From the NCBI RefSeq assembly GCF_013409305.1, contig NZ_JACBZJ010000001.1:3410001-3474000 (forward strand): a stretch of 64,000 nt of DNA, given 5' to 3'. Positions 53,390 to 61,901 of this stretch are shown one piece after another; the first letter of the stretch is position 1; each line of letters begins with the position of its first letter. Position numbers and translations under genes: made by a program. The stretch is from Cellulomonas soli (GTDB lineage Bacteria > Actinomycetota > Actinomycetes > Actinomycetales > Cellulomonadaceae). The notes below the pieces were generated by a model that had not been told where the DNA came from, searched no databases, and saw nothing but the letters and a program-made list of their open reading frames with translations.

Positions 53390-54793
53390 GTGACTGCCAC
53401 CTCCCCTGGAATCCCTGCCGAGCTCACCGTCGACGTCGTGGAGCGCCTGCGTGGGCGCACCGCGGCCGCGTTCGGCCCGTTGCGCGCCGATCTCGAGGCC
53501 CTCGTGCGCATCCCCAGCGTGTCGAACGCCGACTTCGACCAGGCGCACGTGCAGGCCTCGGCCGAGGCGGTCGCCGACCTGCTGCGGGGCGCCGGGATCC
53601 ACGACGTGCAGGTGCTGAGCGTGACCGGGGCGGACGGTCGTCAGGGCGCCCCCGCCGTCGTGGCGCGCCGACCCGGGCCGGCCGGGGCGCCCACGGTGCT
53701 GCTCTACGCCCACCACGACGTGCAGCCTCCGGGCGAGGCGGCGCACTGGGACACCGACCCCTTCGAGCCCGTCGAGCGCGACGGTCGCCTGTTCGGTCGC
53801 GGTGCCGCGGACGACAAGGCGGGCGTGGTCGCGCACCTGGGCGCGCTGCGTGTGCTCGGCGAGGACCTGGGTGTGGGTGTCACGGTCTTCGTGGAGGGTG
53901 AGGAGGAGGTGGGCTCGCCGACGTTCGTCGACTTCCTGCACACCCACCGGGACCTGCTCGCGGCCGACGTCATCGTCGTCGCGGACTCCAGCAACTGGAA
54001 GGTCGGGGTGCCCGGCCTGACGACGTCGCTGCGAGGCCTGGTCGACTGCACGGTCGAGGTCGCCGTGCTCGACCACGCGGTGCACTCGGGCATGTTCGGC
54101 GGCCCCGTGCTCGACGCCCCGACGCTGCTCGCGCGGCTCATCGCGACGCTGCACGACGAGAACGGTGACGTCGCCGTGGCAGGCCTGGTCACCGCGAGCG
54201 ACCCGAGCGTCGACTACGACGAGGCCGACCTGCGCGCCGACACCAGCCTGCTGGAGGGCGCGCGGTTCGCGGGGACCGGTCCGCTCACCGCGCGGATGTG
54301 GACGCGGCCGGCGATCGCGGTCATCGGGCTGGACGCCCCGCGCGTGGCCACGGCGTCGAACACGATCACGCCGCGCGCGTCCGCCAAGCTGTCCGTGCGC
54401 ATCGCCCCCGGGCAGGACCCGGCCGAGGCCATGGTCGCCGTGCGCGCGCACCTGGTCGCCCGTGCGCCGTTCGGGGCGCAGGTCACCGTGACCGACGGCG
54501 AGCTCGGCAAGCCCTTCCAGGCACCGACGGACTCCGAGGCGATGCAGGCCGCCCGGTGGGCGTTCGCGCAGGCCTGGGGCACCGACCCGGTCGACATCGG
54601 CGTGGGCGGCTCGATCCCGTTCATCGCGGACCTGCTCGAGGTCTTCCCGCAGGCGGCGATCCTCGTCACCGGCGTCGAGGACCCGGACAGCCGGGCGCAC
54701 GGCGCCAACGAGTCGGTGCACCTCGGTGAGCTGGAGAAGGTCGTGCTGGCCGAGACGCTGCTCCTGGCCCGTCTGGGGAACCGCACCTCCTGA
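53390..54793 (+). CDS. M20-family dipeptidase
   Basis: A 467-residue zinc peptidase. Metal and catalytic motifs: LLYAHHDVQPPG (His, Asp), GRGAADDKAGVVAHL (bridging Asp), VEGEEEVGSP (catalytic and ligand Glu), VVADSS and the C-terminal HGANESVHLGEL (His). The dimerisation domain lies at about residues 205-365. The peptide specificity is unknown. TAGCGT (53376-53381) is 8 nt before GTG 53390. It is divergent from DUF3043, a conserved pair. Confidence 0.94.
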   Translation: MTATSPGIPAELTVDVVERLRGRTAAAFGPLRADLEALVRIPSVSNADFDQAHVQASAEAVADLLRGAGIHDVQVLSVTGADGRQGAPAVVARRPGPAGAPTVLLYAHHDVQPPGEAAHWDTDPFEPVERDGRLFGRGAADDKAGVVAHLGALRVLGEDLGVGVTVFVEGEEEVGSPTFVDFLHTHRDLLAADVIVVADSSNWKVGVPGLTTSLRGLVDCTVEVAVLDHAVHSGMFGGPVLDAPTLLARLIATLHDENGDVAVAGLVTASDPSVDYDEADLRADTSLLEGARFAGTGPLTARMWTRPAIAVIGLDAPRVATASNTITPRASAKLSVRIAPGQDPAEAMVAVRAHLVARAPFGAQVTVTDGELGKPFQAPTDSEAMQAARWAFAQAWGTDPVDIGVGGSIPFIADLLEVFPQAAILVTGVEDPDSRAHGANESVHLGELEKVVLAETLLLARLGNRTS

Positions 54794-54811
54794 GGCCGCG
54801 GGATCCGGGGG

Positions 54812-54839
54812 CGTCGCCGTCATTCAGCGGGCGGCGACG
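54812..54839. terminator. short hairpin between convergent genes
   Basis: CGTCGCCG (54812-54819) pairs with CGGCGACG (54832-54839). It lies between the dipeptidase stop (54793) and the thioesterase stop, partly inside the last thioesterase codons. Confidence 0.55.
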
Positions 54840-55351
54840 TCCACGGCCCGCGCCCACGCCCGGACGTCGTCGGGCAGGTCGGGGCTCGTCACGTCCGCGC
54901 CGGTCATGAGGGTCACGACGTCGGGCGCGGGGACGCGCGAGCCGTCGCGCCCGAGGAACCGGCCCGCGACCAGGCCGCGGGCCACGTGCTCGTGCCCTCG
55001 CGTGAACGACTGCTCGAGGTAGGCGACCCGCTCGTCCCAGCCGAGCAGTCTCGTGGTCAGGTCGAAGCGTTGGCCCAGCGTCAGCGAACGGCGGTACTTG
55101 ACCGTCGAGGCGGCCACGACCGGGTACCAGCCGCGGGCGTTGAGCAGGTCGAACGCGCCGAGGTCGGCGAGGAAGTTGCTGCGCCCGACGTCCATCATCT
55201 GCAGGTACGTGCCGTTGTTCACGTGCCGGTACAGGTCGAGGTCGCCCACGTGCACGCGCATGCGGGTCACCGACGGCGACAGCACGGTCTGCCCCGCCAC
55301 CGCGGGCCGCGGGCGGAACGTGGTGTAGGCGAGCTGCAGGGTGCGGGTCAC
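54824..55351 (-). CDS. hotdog-fold thioesterase family protein
   Basis: A 175-residue protein of the 4-hydroxybenzoyl-CoA thioesterase-like hotdog group. It contains TRMRVHVGDLDLYRHVNNGTY with the Asp-x-x-x-His-Val-Asn-Asn pattern, the central helix GRSNFLADLGAFDLL and strand pairs with YRRSLTLGQRFDLTTRLLGWDERVAYLEQ. It probably hydrolyses an acyl-CoA; chain length is unknown. TAACCT (minus strand, 55358-55363) is 6 nt before GTG 55351. Confidence 0.88.
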   Translation of the reverse strand: MTRTLQLAYTTFRPRPAVAGQTVLSPSVTRMRVHVGDLDLYRHVNNGTYLQMMDVGRSNFLADLGAFDLLNARGWYPVVAASTVKYRRSLTLGQRFDLTTRLLGWDERVAYLEQSFTRGHEHVARGLVAGRFLGRDGSRVPAPDVVTLMTGADVTSPDLPDDVRAWARAVDVAAR

Positions 55352-55390
55352 GCCGCGAGGTTACCCACGGGTACGTCCCGTGGGAACTGC

Positions 55391-55990
55391 TCAGACCGGG
55401 GGAGCCGGGTCGTACTGGATGCCACGGCGCACCCGCCGGGCCATCGCGGTCGACTCCAGGCGTGCCACCAGGTGCAGCGCCATGTCGATCCCCGCGGAGA
55501 CGCCCGCGGACGTGATGACGTCACCGTCGTCGACGAACCGGGCCTCGGTGTCGGTCAGCACGCTCGGGTCGATGACCGCCAGCTCGTCGTAGGCCGCCCA
55601 GTGGGTCGTTGCGGGCCGCCCCGCGAGCAGCCCTGCGGCGGCGAGCACGAGCGCCCCGGTGCACACGCTCGTGACCAGCGGCGTCGAGGCGCGCATCGCC
55701 CGCACCCACTCCAGGTGCGCCGAGTCCTCGGCCAACGCCCGGGTGCCGTGACCTCCGGGGTAGACCAGCACGTGCAGCGGACCGACCTCGTCCGCAGCCA
55801 GGTCGGGCACCAGGTTCAGGCCCTTGGCGCACCGCACGCCGCTGCCGTCGGTCGAGAACGTCACGACGTCCGGGTGCAGGTCGGAGTGCGCAGCCCACCA
55901 CGACAGCACCTCGTACGGCCCGACCACGTCGAGCTCCTCGGCGCCGTCGAAGACGAAGATGCCGACCCGGAGCGCACTGCCTGTGCTCAC
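55391..55990 (-). CDS. DJ-1/PfpI family protein (isonitrile hydratase-like)
   Basis: A 199-residue class I glutamine amidotransferase-like protein. VGIFVFDGAEELDVVGPYEV contains the conserved Glu/Asp, VLVYPGGHGTRAL follows, and the nucleophile elbow is SVCTGALVLAAAGLLAGR. ATTHWAAYDEL is typical of isonitrile hydratase/ThiJ-like enzymes and of the sensor half of GATase1-AraC regulators; no AraC part is present here. The substrate is unknown. It lies downstream of nadA on the same strand with a 60-nt gap. Confidence 0.9.
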   Translation of the reverse strand: MSTGSALRVGIFVFDGAEELDVVGPYEVLSWWAAHSDLHPDVVTFSTDGSGVRCAKGLNLVPDLAADEVGPLHVLVYPGGHGTRALAEDSAHLEWVRAMRASTPLVTSVCTGALVLAAAGLLAGRPATTHWAAYDELAVIDPSVLTDTEARFVDDGDVITSAGVSAGIDMALHLVARLESTAMARRVRRGIQYDPAPPV

Positions 55991-56050
55991 GTCGCCTCCC
56001 TGTTCAGGACCTCGCGCCCGACGCGACCGGCGGGACGCGGATCGTCGGGC

Positions 56051-57256
56051 TCAGTAGCCCGGCAGCGCCAGCATCTGGTCGAGGGCCACGCGTGCCCAGT
56101 GGGCGTCGTCGGCGTCGACGACGATCCGGTTGACGACGCGCCCGGCGACGAGCTGCTCCATGGTCCACACCAGGTGGGGCAGGTCGATGCGGTTCATCGT
56201 CGAGCAGAAGCACACCGTCGAGTCCAGGTAGTGGATCTGCTTGTCCGGGTGGGCGTTCGCCAGGCGGCGCACGAGGTTCAGCTCGGTGCCGATCGTCCAC
56301 GACGAGCCCGGCTCGGCCGCGTCGAGCGCCTTGATGATGTACTCCGTCGAGCCCACCATGTCCGCAGCGGTGACGACCTCGTGCCGGCACTCGGGGTGCA
56401 CGAGCACGGTCGTGGCCGGGTCGGCCGCGCGGATGTCGGCGACGTTCTGCGCAGAGAACCGCCCGTGCACCGAGCAGTGCCCGCGCCACAGGATCATCCG
56501 CGCGTCCTTCAGCTGCCGGGCGGTCAGCCCGCCACCCGGCTTGCGCGGGTCGAAGACCACGCAGTCCTCGAGCGAGAGCCCCAGGAGCCGGACCGCGGTG
56601 TTGCGTCCCAGGTGCTGGTCCGGCATGAACAGCACCTTGCCGGTGCCCGCAAGGCCACCGACACGGTCGAACGCCCAGCGCAGCGCGACGTGCGCGTTCG
56701 AGGACGTGCAGACCGTGCCGCCGTGCCGCCCGGTGAACGCCTTGATGGCGGCCGTCGAGTTCATGTACGTGACGGGCACGGTGTCCTGGGCGACCCCGGC
56801 GTCCACGAGCACGTCCCACGCGTCCTCGACCTGGTCGATCGCGGCCATGTCGGCCATCGAGCAGCCTGCGGCCAGGTCGGGCAGCACGACCTGCTGGTTC
56901 TCGGCGGTGAGGATGTCGGCGGACTCGGCCATGAAGTGCACGCCGCAGAAGACGACGAACTCCGCCTCGGGCCGTGCAGCCGCCTCGCGCGCGAGCTTGA
57001 ACGAGTCGCCCGTCACGTCGGCGAACGCGATCACCTCGTCGCGCTGGTAGTGGTGCCCCAGCACGAAGGCACGCTCGCCGAGGGCGGCACGCGCGGCACG
57101 CGCGCGCTCCACCAGATCGGGGTCGGAAGGCGCCGGCAGGTCGCCCACGCACTCGACCCCGCGCTCGGAGGCGAGGTCGACACCACGCCCGAGCAGCAGG
57201 AGCGCGGAGGGCAGCGGCTCGGTGAACGCACCGGGACGGGGGGTCGTCAGGGTCAC
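56051..57256 (-). CDS. nadA: quinolinate synthase
   Basis: 4Fe-4S enzyme that condenses iminoaspartate with dihydroxyacetone phosphate to quinolinate for NAD synthesis. The 401-residue protein is of normal length. Cluster cysteines appear in VVFCGVHFMAES, VHPECRHEVV and TVCFCSTMNRIDLPH; other motifs are LGHHYQRDEVIAFAD and LAAGCSMADMA. GTG 57256 gives the family start. No nadB or nadC is seen in the window, so the operon is split or lies elsewhere. A Fe-S carrier gene (ErpA-type) is 1.5 kb away. Confidence 0.96.
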   Translation of the reverse strand: MTLTTPRPGAFTEPLPSALLLLGRGVDLASERGVECVGDLPAPSDPDLVERARAARAALGERAFVLGHHYQRDEVIAFADVTGDSFKLAREAAARPEAEFVVFCGVHFMAESADILTAENQQVVLPDLAAGCSMADMAAIDQVEDAWDVLVDAGVAQDTVPVTYMNSTAAIKAFTGRHGGTVCTSSNAHVALRWAFDRVGGLAGTGKVLFMPDQHLGRNTAVRLLGLSLEDCVVFDPRKPGGGLTARQLKDARMILWRGHCSVHGRFSAQNVADIRAADPATTVLVHPECRHEVVTAADMVGSTEYIIKALDAAEPGSSWTIGTELNLVRRLANAHPDKQIHYLDSTVCFCSTMNRIDLPHLVWTMEQLVAGRVVNRIVVDADDAHWARVALDQMLALPGY

Positions 57257-57367
57257 GTGCCGATCTTTTCACACGGGACCGGGCGGGTCCTGGGACGACC
57301 GCAGGCGCGGGTCGCGGAGACGCCGCGGTGCGAACCCGAGGGGACCGCCGTGTGCCACGATCGGCCG

Positions 57368-58534
57368 GTGCGCGTCCTCCTGGCCCCTGACGGCTTCGGC
57401 TCCAGCCTGACCGCGGCGCAGGTCGCCGCCACCGTCAGGGACGCCTGGGCGTCGGTCGCCCCGGACGACGAGATCGTCCTGCGACCGCTCTCGGACGGCG
57501 GGCCCGGGTTCCTCGACGCCCTGCGCTCGCTGCCGGGCGCCCTGGTCGTCCCCGTGAGCGTGCCGTCGCCGATCGGTCGTCCGGTGCCCGCGGAGGTGCT
57601 CGTGGTCGACGGTGCGGTGCGCACCGCGTACGTCGAGACCGCGCAGGCGATCGGGCTCCCGCTCGTCCCGGCCGACCGCCGCGATCCCGGGCGGACCACG
57701 ACGGTCGGCGTCGGCTCCCTGCTGGAGGCGGCCCTGCGCACGGGTGCGACCCGCGTCGTCGTGGGGCTGGGCGGTTCGTCGACCAACGACGCGGGTGCGG
57801 GCATGCTCGCCGGGCTCGGTCTCGAACCGGCCGAGGTCCTCGCCGGCGGCGGCGGCGGGCTCGGCGTGTTGGGTGCGGGCGACCTGGCGGGCCTGCCCGG
57901 GCTGCGCGAGAGGCTGCGCGACGTCGAGATCCTGGTCGCCACGGACGTCGACGTCCCGCTCCTCGGGTTGACCGGGGCCAGCGCCGGGTTCGCGGCCCAG
58001 AAGGGTGCCACTCCCGAGCAGGCCCAGGAGCTCGAGCGTCAGCTCGACGCGTTCGCCCGCGCCGCCGTGGCCGCGCTCGGCGACGCCGTACGCCCCGACC
58101 TGCTGGGCGGGCGTGCGACCGTCACCCGGCTCACGCAGGCCCCGGGCGCGGGGGCGGCCGGGGGGCTGGGCTTCGGGCTCTCGTTGCTCGGTGCGCGTCT
58201 GGTTCCCGGTGCGGCGCTCGTGGCGGACCTCGTCGGGCTCGACGAGGCGCTCGCGGGGGTCGACCTGGTCGTCACCGGCGAGGGCCGGTTCGACTGGCAG
58301 TCGTTGCACGGCAAGGTCGCCTCGCAGGTCGCGACGCGTGCGCTCGCGGCGGCCGTGCCGACCGTCGTGCTGGCCGGCGAGGTGAGCGTGGGACGGCGCG
58401 AGCTGCTGGCAGCCGGCATCACCGCGGCCTACGCCGTCGGGGACACGCCCGAGGAGGTGCGCGCGGCGCTGGCCGATCCGGTCGGCTCGCTGCGCGCGCG
58501 TGCGATCCGGGTCGCGCGCACCTGGTCGCGCTGA
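57368..58534 (+). CDS. glxK: glycerate kinase (GlxK type)
   Basis: A 388-residue glycerate kinase of family PF02595. It has VLLAPDGFGSSLTAAQVA at the start, RPLSDGGPGFLDAL, VGLGGSSTNDAGAGMLAGLG, LTGASAGFAAQKGA and VVTGEGRFDWQSLHGKV, all family signatures. It phosphorylates glycerate in glyoxylate/serine catabolism. The frame is open far upstream, but GTG 57368 starts at the family N-terminus; a CACGAT hexamer (57356-57361) lies 6 nt upstream. It is divergent from nadA. Confidence 0.94.
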   Translation: MRVLLAPDGFGSSLTAAQVAATVRDAWASVAPDDEIVLRPLSDGGPGFLDALRSLPGALVVPVSVPSPIGRPVPAEVLVVDGAVRTAYVETAQAIGLPLVPADRRDPGRTTTVGVGSLLEAALRTGATRVVVGLGGSSTNDAGAGMLAGLGLEPAEVLAGGGGGLGVLGAGDLAGLPGLRERLRDVEILVATDVDVPLLGLTGASAGFAAQKGATPEQAQELERQLDAFARAAVAALGDAVRPDLLGGRATVTRLTQAPGAGAAGGLGFGLSLLGARLVPGAALVADLVGLDEALAGVDLVVTGEGRFDWQSLHGKVASQVATRALAAAVPTVVLAGEVSVGRRELLAAGITAAYAVGDTPEEVRAALADPVGSLRARAIRVARTWSR

Positions 58535-58785
58535 CGGCCGACGGTCGTCCCGGGCTCCGTCGAGCGGGTTATCCACGGCCCGTGGTCGTGCCTGGCGGTC
58601 GACCGGTCGTACCCTGGACGGGCGGCGTCCGCGCGAGTGGTTCGCCGCAGGATGCTGTCCGGGACGCCCTGCGACCGGCGACCGGGAACAACGGCGCCGC
58701 GGCGGGCGTTCGCACCAGGGACGCCGTCCCCGTGGGGACCACGGCGCGTGCCGTCAGAGCCGAGTTCTGCAGACCAGGAGTGAGC

Positions 58786-59136
58786 ATGAGCGAGACCACC
58801 GAGACCGCGACGCACGGCGTCCTCCTTTCCGACGTGGCCGCGGCCAAGATCCGGAGCCTGCTCGAGCAGGAGGGTCGCGACGACCTTCGGCTGCGCGTCG
58901 CGGTGCAGCCCGGCGGCTGCTCGGGCCTCATCTACCAGCTGTACTTCGACGAGCGGGTGCTCGACGGCGACGCCCTCAAGGACTACGACGGCGTCGAGGT
59001 GGTCGTGGACCGCATGAGCGTGCCCTACCTGGACGGCGCGACGATCGACTTCGCGGACACGATCGAGAAGCAGGGCTTCACGATCGACAACCCGAACGCC
59101 GGCAGCGCGTGCGCGTGCGGCGGCTCGTTCAGCTGA
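58786..59136 (+). CDS. erpA: iron-sulfur cluster insertion protein ErpA/HesB type
   Basis: A 116-residue A-type carrier that passes Fe-S clusters to apoproteins. The three cluster cysteines are C45 in VQPGGCSGLIY and the pair near the end in GSACACGG. Length and motif spacing fit ErpA/IscA. ATG 58786 has CCAGGAG 5 nt upstream, so it has a leader; TACCCT at 58610-58615 is a candidate -10 about 170 nt upstream. Likely clients nearby are NadA and LipA, both Fe-S enzymes. Confidence 0.95.
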   Translation: MSETTETATHGVLLSDVAAAKIRSLLEQEGRDDLRLRVAVQPGGCSGLIYQLYFDERVLDGDALKDYDGVEVVVDRMSVPYLDGATIDFADTIEKQGFTIDNPNAGSACACGGSFS

Positions 59137-59155
59137 CACCGGTCTGAGGCACGTC

Positions 59156-59194
59156 CCGGAGGCCCGGTCCCGCGTCGCGGGGCTGGGCCTCCGG
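59156..59194. terminator. bidirectional terminator erpA / tusA
   Basis: CCGGAGGCCC (59156-59165) pairs with GGGCCTCCGG (59185-59194). The interior can fold further through CCCGCG/CGCGGG-type pairing. It lies between the convergent erpA and tusA-like stops. Confidence 0.82.
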
Positions 59195-59249
59195 CGCGCG
59201 TGCGGCTTGCCGGTTCGCGCGGCACCGCCCAGGAGCGAGGGCGCCTCGC

Positions 59250-59558
59250 TCAGCCCAGACGCACGGAGACCACGACGAGCGCGTCCTCCGGCACGGCAGC
59301 AACCTCCTCGGGCTCCCGGGACGTCTCGGGCGTGGGCACCACGGTGTGCCCGCGCATGCGGGCCCAGGCGGGCACGTCGAGCGCGGCCGCGGGATCGGTG
59401 GCGAGCACGGTCAGCACGGTGCCGGGTGTGTGCTCCCGGGCCGCCCGCGCGAGGCGGATCACGGGTGCGGGGCACAGCAGGCCGCGGGCGTCGACCACCA
59501 CGTCAGCCCGCGGTGCGGGTGAGGGTGCGCCCGTCGCGGGCCCCTCGGTGCCGGTCAC
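59250..59558 (-). CDS. TusA-family sulfur carrier
   Basis: A 102-residue protein. After a disordered ~17-residue N-terminus it has the TusA fold with VVVDARGLLCPAPVIRLARA; Cys29 in the CPxP motif is the persulfide site. TusA proteins accept sulfur from cysteine desulfurases. GTG 59558 overlaps the stop of the NifS-like gene (GTGA), so the two are co-translated; gene fusions of this kind are known in actinobacteria as I recall. The partner here lacks its PLP lysine, so the sulfur source is unclear. Confidence 0.88.
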   Translation of the reverse strand: MTGTEGPATGAPSPAPRADVVVDARGLLCPAPVIRLARAAREHTPGTVLTVLATDPAAALDVPAWARMRGHTVVPTPETSREPEEVAAVPEDALVVVSVRLG

Positions 59559-60754
59559 AGGTCCTCCACGCCGAGCACAGCGCGCACGTCGCGCACGACA
59601 CCGGGCAGCGCGTCCAGGAACGCCTCGACGTCCTGCTCCTGCACGTCCCGCGGCAGAGCGAGCCGCACGTTGCCGTGCGTGAGGACGCCCATGGCCGCGA
59701 GCACGTGGCTGGGCTCGAGCGTGCTGGAGGTGCAGGCGGACCCGGATCCGACCGCGAAGCCGAGGGTGTCCAGCGCGCCGACCAGGGCTTCGCCGTCGAC
59801 GTACAGGCAGGAGAACGTCACGACGTGCGGGAGCCGGTCGACCGGGTCGCCGACGACCTCGGTGTCGGGCACCTCGGCGCCGACCCGGGCGCGCACCCGG
59901 TCGACGAGCGCACGGCGCCGGGTGTCGGACTCGGCGCGTGCCTGCACGGCCGACTGCAGGGCGACCGCGGCCGCGAGGGCGGCGGGGACCGACACGCCGC
60001 CGGGGAACCAGCGGTCCTCGTCCTGCGGCCCGTCCGGGGAACGGCGGACACCCGGTCGGGTGACGAGGAGGCCGAGCGGCGCCGGGCCGCCCCAGTCGCC
60101 CGCGTCGGCGACGAGCACGTCCCAGGCGTCGCCCACGTCGAGGTGACCCACGCTCGCGCCGGCGTCGACCAGCAGCGGCACCCCGGCTCTGCGAGCCGCG
60201 GCGTGCACCGTGTCGAGCGGCTGCAGGGTGCCGACCTCGCCGTTCGCGTGCTGGAGCGCGGCGAGCGCCACACCGGGGGCGTCGAGCGCGTGCATGTAGG
60301 AGTCGACGTCGACGCGGCCGTACCCGTCCACGGCGATCGTCTGCCTGGCTCCGCCGTCCGCGGTGACGAAGTCCGCGGCGTGCAGCACGGCGGCGCGTTC
60401 CACAGCGCCGACCACCACGTCCCGTCCGGCCCGTCGCCGCCCTCGCGCGACCTGCCGCACGGCCCCGTGCAGGGCGGCCACGTGCGAGGGCGCCAGGTCG
60501 ACGTCCTGCGTGCGGACGCCGACGACCGCGGCGAGCGCCTCTCGGGCGCCGTCGAGCAGCATGCGGGCCCGCCGGCCCTCCGCGTGCAGCCGTCGCGGGT
60601 CGGCCCACCCCTGGTCGAGCGCCTCGAGGAACGCCTCGCGTGCGACCAGGGGGAGCGGGGCGTGACCGGAGGCGTCGAGGATGACGCGGTGCGTCGGCCG
60701 CGGACGGTCCGGGGGTCGCGCGGAGGGCGACGGGTCGGGGTGTGCGGGGCTCAC
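59555..60754 (-). CDS. NifS/IscS-like class V aminotransferase fold protein lacking PLP lysine
   Basis: A 399-residue protein with the overall cysteine desulfurase layout: LDASGHAPLPLVAREAF at the start, ALQHANGEVGTLQPLD, VDAGASVGHLDV and, near residue 339, FAVGSGSACTSSTLEPSHVL with the mobile-loop cysteine. However, the position of the PLP Schiff-base lysine (family SxHK) reads ADAGDWGGPAPLG near residue 215, with no lysine, and the catalytic His position reads AVERAAVLH instead of EHxAVL. Desulfurase activity is therefore doubtful. It is co-translated with the TusA-like gene and divergent from ctaC. Confidence 0.82.
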   Translation of the reverse strand: MSPAHPDPSPSARPPDRPRPTHRVILDASGHAPLPLVAREAFLEALDQGWADPRRLHAEGRRARMLLDGAREALAAVVGVRTQDVDLAPSHVAALHGAVRQVARGRRRAGRDVVVGAVERAAVLHAADFVTADGGARQTIAVDGYGRVDVDSYMHALDAPGVALAALQHANGEVGTLQPLDTVHAAARRAGVPLLVDAGASVGHLDVGDAWDVLVADAGDWGGPAPLGLLVTRPGVRRSPDGPQDEDRWFPGGVSVPAALAAAVALQSAVQARAESDTRRRALVDRVRARVGAEVPDTEVVGDPVDRLPHVVTFSCLYVDGEALVGALDTLGFAVGSGSACTSSTLEPSHVLAAMGVLTHGNVRLALPRDVQEQDVEAFLDALPGVVRDVRAVLGVEDL

Positions 60755-60808
60755 CTCGGCACGGTAACCGGCCTACGGCCCTGGCGTCCGGGACGTACGC
60801 CGACGGTC

Positions 60809-60841
60809 GGCAGGGCGCCGGCAGGGCGCCGGCAGGGTGCC
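60809..60841. repeat. three 11-bp tandem repeats GGCAGGGCGCC
   Basis: Copies lie at 60809-60819, 60820-60830 and 60831-60841 (the last with GGCAGGGTGCC). They sit in the 262-bp divergent gap between the NifS-like gene and ctaC. The 11-bp period equals that of the array at 2249-2325. Confidence 0.85.
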
Positions 60842-61016
60842 CGACGGGTACCGGCTGTGGTGTGACGGTGCTGACACCGTGTCGTCATGTGGGTGTCAAG
60901 GCAGCGAAACGTGGCCGAGGGCGCGCTACGCTGCTCCCGTCGAAGGACGAAGGTCCCAGGTGGCGCCGCCTGCACGAGGTGGCCGGCGCCGCGCGGACAC
61001 GAGTGGAAGGTCCCCC

Positions 61017-61901
61017 GTGCACCCGGATACACCCCGCCGGAACCGGCGCCCGGCCCTGAGGTGGGCAGGCCTGGTGGCCGTGGTCGTCGTCGCGCTGACC
61101 GGCTGCTCGGCCGAGGCCCAGCGAGGCTGGATGCCCGGCAACTCCCAGGCCGAGATCACCGACCAGACCGGTCGCATCACGAACCTGTGGGTCGGCGCGT
61201 GGATCGCCGCGCTCATCGTGGGCGTGATCACGTGGGGGCTGATCCTGTGGTGCGTCGCCGTGTACCGCAAGCGCAAGGACGACGACGTCTTGCCCGTTCA
61301 GCTCCGGTACCACGTCCCGCTCGAGATCATGTACGTGATCCTGCCGATCATCATGGTCGGGGTGCTCTTCTTCTACACCGCGCGTGACATGACGGCGATC
61401 AACGACACCAGCGCAGAGCCCGACCTCACGGTGCAGGTCATCGGCAAGCAGTGGAGCTGGGACGTCAACTACCTCGACGACGACGTGTACGACACCGGTC
61501 AGCACGCGCAGGGCGTCGGCGACTCCTCGGGCGTCCTCGCCGAGCAGGTCACGATCTGGCTCCCGGTCGACAAGCGGGTCGAGTTCGTCCTGAACTCGCG
61601 TGACGTCATCCACTCGTTCTGGGTGCCCTCGTTCCTCTTCAAGCTCGACATGATCCCCGGCAAGACGAACACGTTCCAGATCACCCCCCAGGAGGAGGGC
61701 ACGTACCTGGGCAAGTGCGCCGAGCTGTGCGGGGAGGAGCACTCCTCGATGCTGTTCAACGTCAAGGTCGTCTCCGAGGCGGAGTACGAGGCGCACATGC
61801 AGGACCTGCGCGACGCCGGGCAGACCGGCGAGCTCGGCCTGGACTACAGCCGTCTGCAGGACGTGCAGGACTCGCAGGCGCAGCAGGAGGGTGGGAACTG
61901 A
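61017..61901 (+). CDS. ctaC: cytochrome c oxidase subunit II
   Basis: A 294-residue subunit of the aa3 oxidase that receives electrons from the bcc complex through the CuA centre. The N-terminal signal [12 protein letters not shown] ends in a lipobox, so it is probably a lipoprotein. Two transmembrane segments follow (about residues 60-82 and 100-125). The CuA ligands are seen in [10 protein letters not shown] (His) and the second motif [14 protein letters not shown] (two Cys, Glu, His, Met). GTG 61017 has GGAAGG about 6 nt upstream. The stop overlaps the ctaD ATG by one base. Confidence 0.95.
   Translation: MHPDTPRRNRRPALRWAGLVAVVVVALTGCSAEAQRGWMPGNSQAEITDQTGRITNLWVGAWIAALIVGVITWGLILWCVAVYRKRKDDDVLPVQLRYHVPLEIMYVILPIIMVGVLFFYTARDMTAINDTSAEPDLTVQVIGKQWSWDVNYLDDDVYDTGQHAQGVGDSSGVLAEQVTIWLPVDKRVEFVLNSRDVIHSFWVPSFLFKLDMIPGKTNTFQITPQEEGTYLGKCAELCGEEHSSMLFNVKVVSEAEYEAHMQDLRDAGQTGELGLDYSRLQDVQDSQAQQEGGN

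Noticed and set aside
58569..58576. TTATCCAC, resembling a DnaA box, upstream of erpA.
   Set aside because: It is a single copy without other boxes, AT-rich DNA or dnaA/dnaN genes, so it does not indicate an origin.
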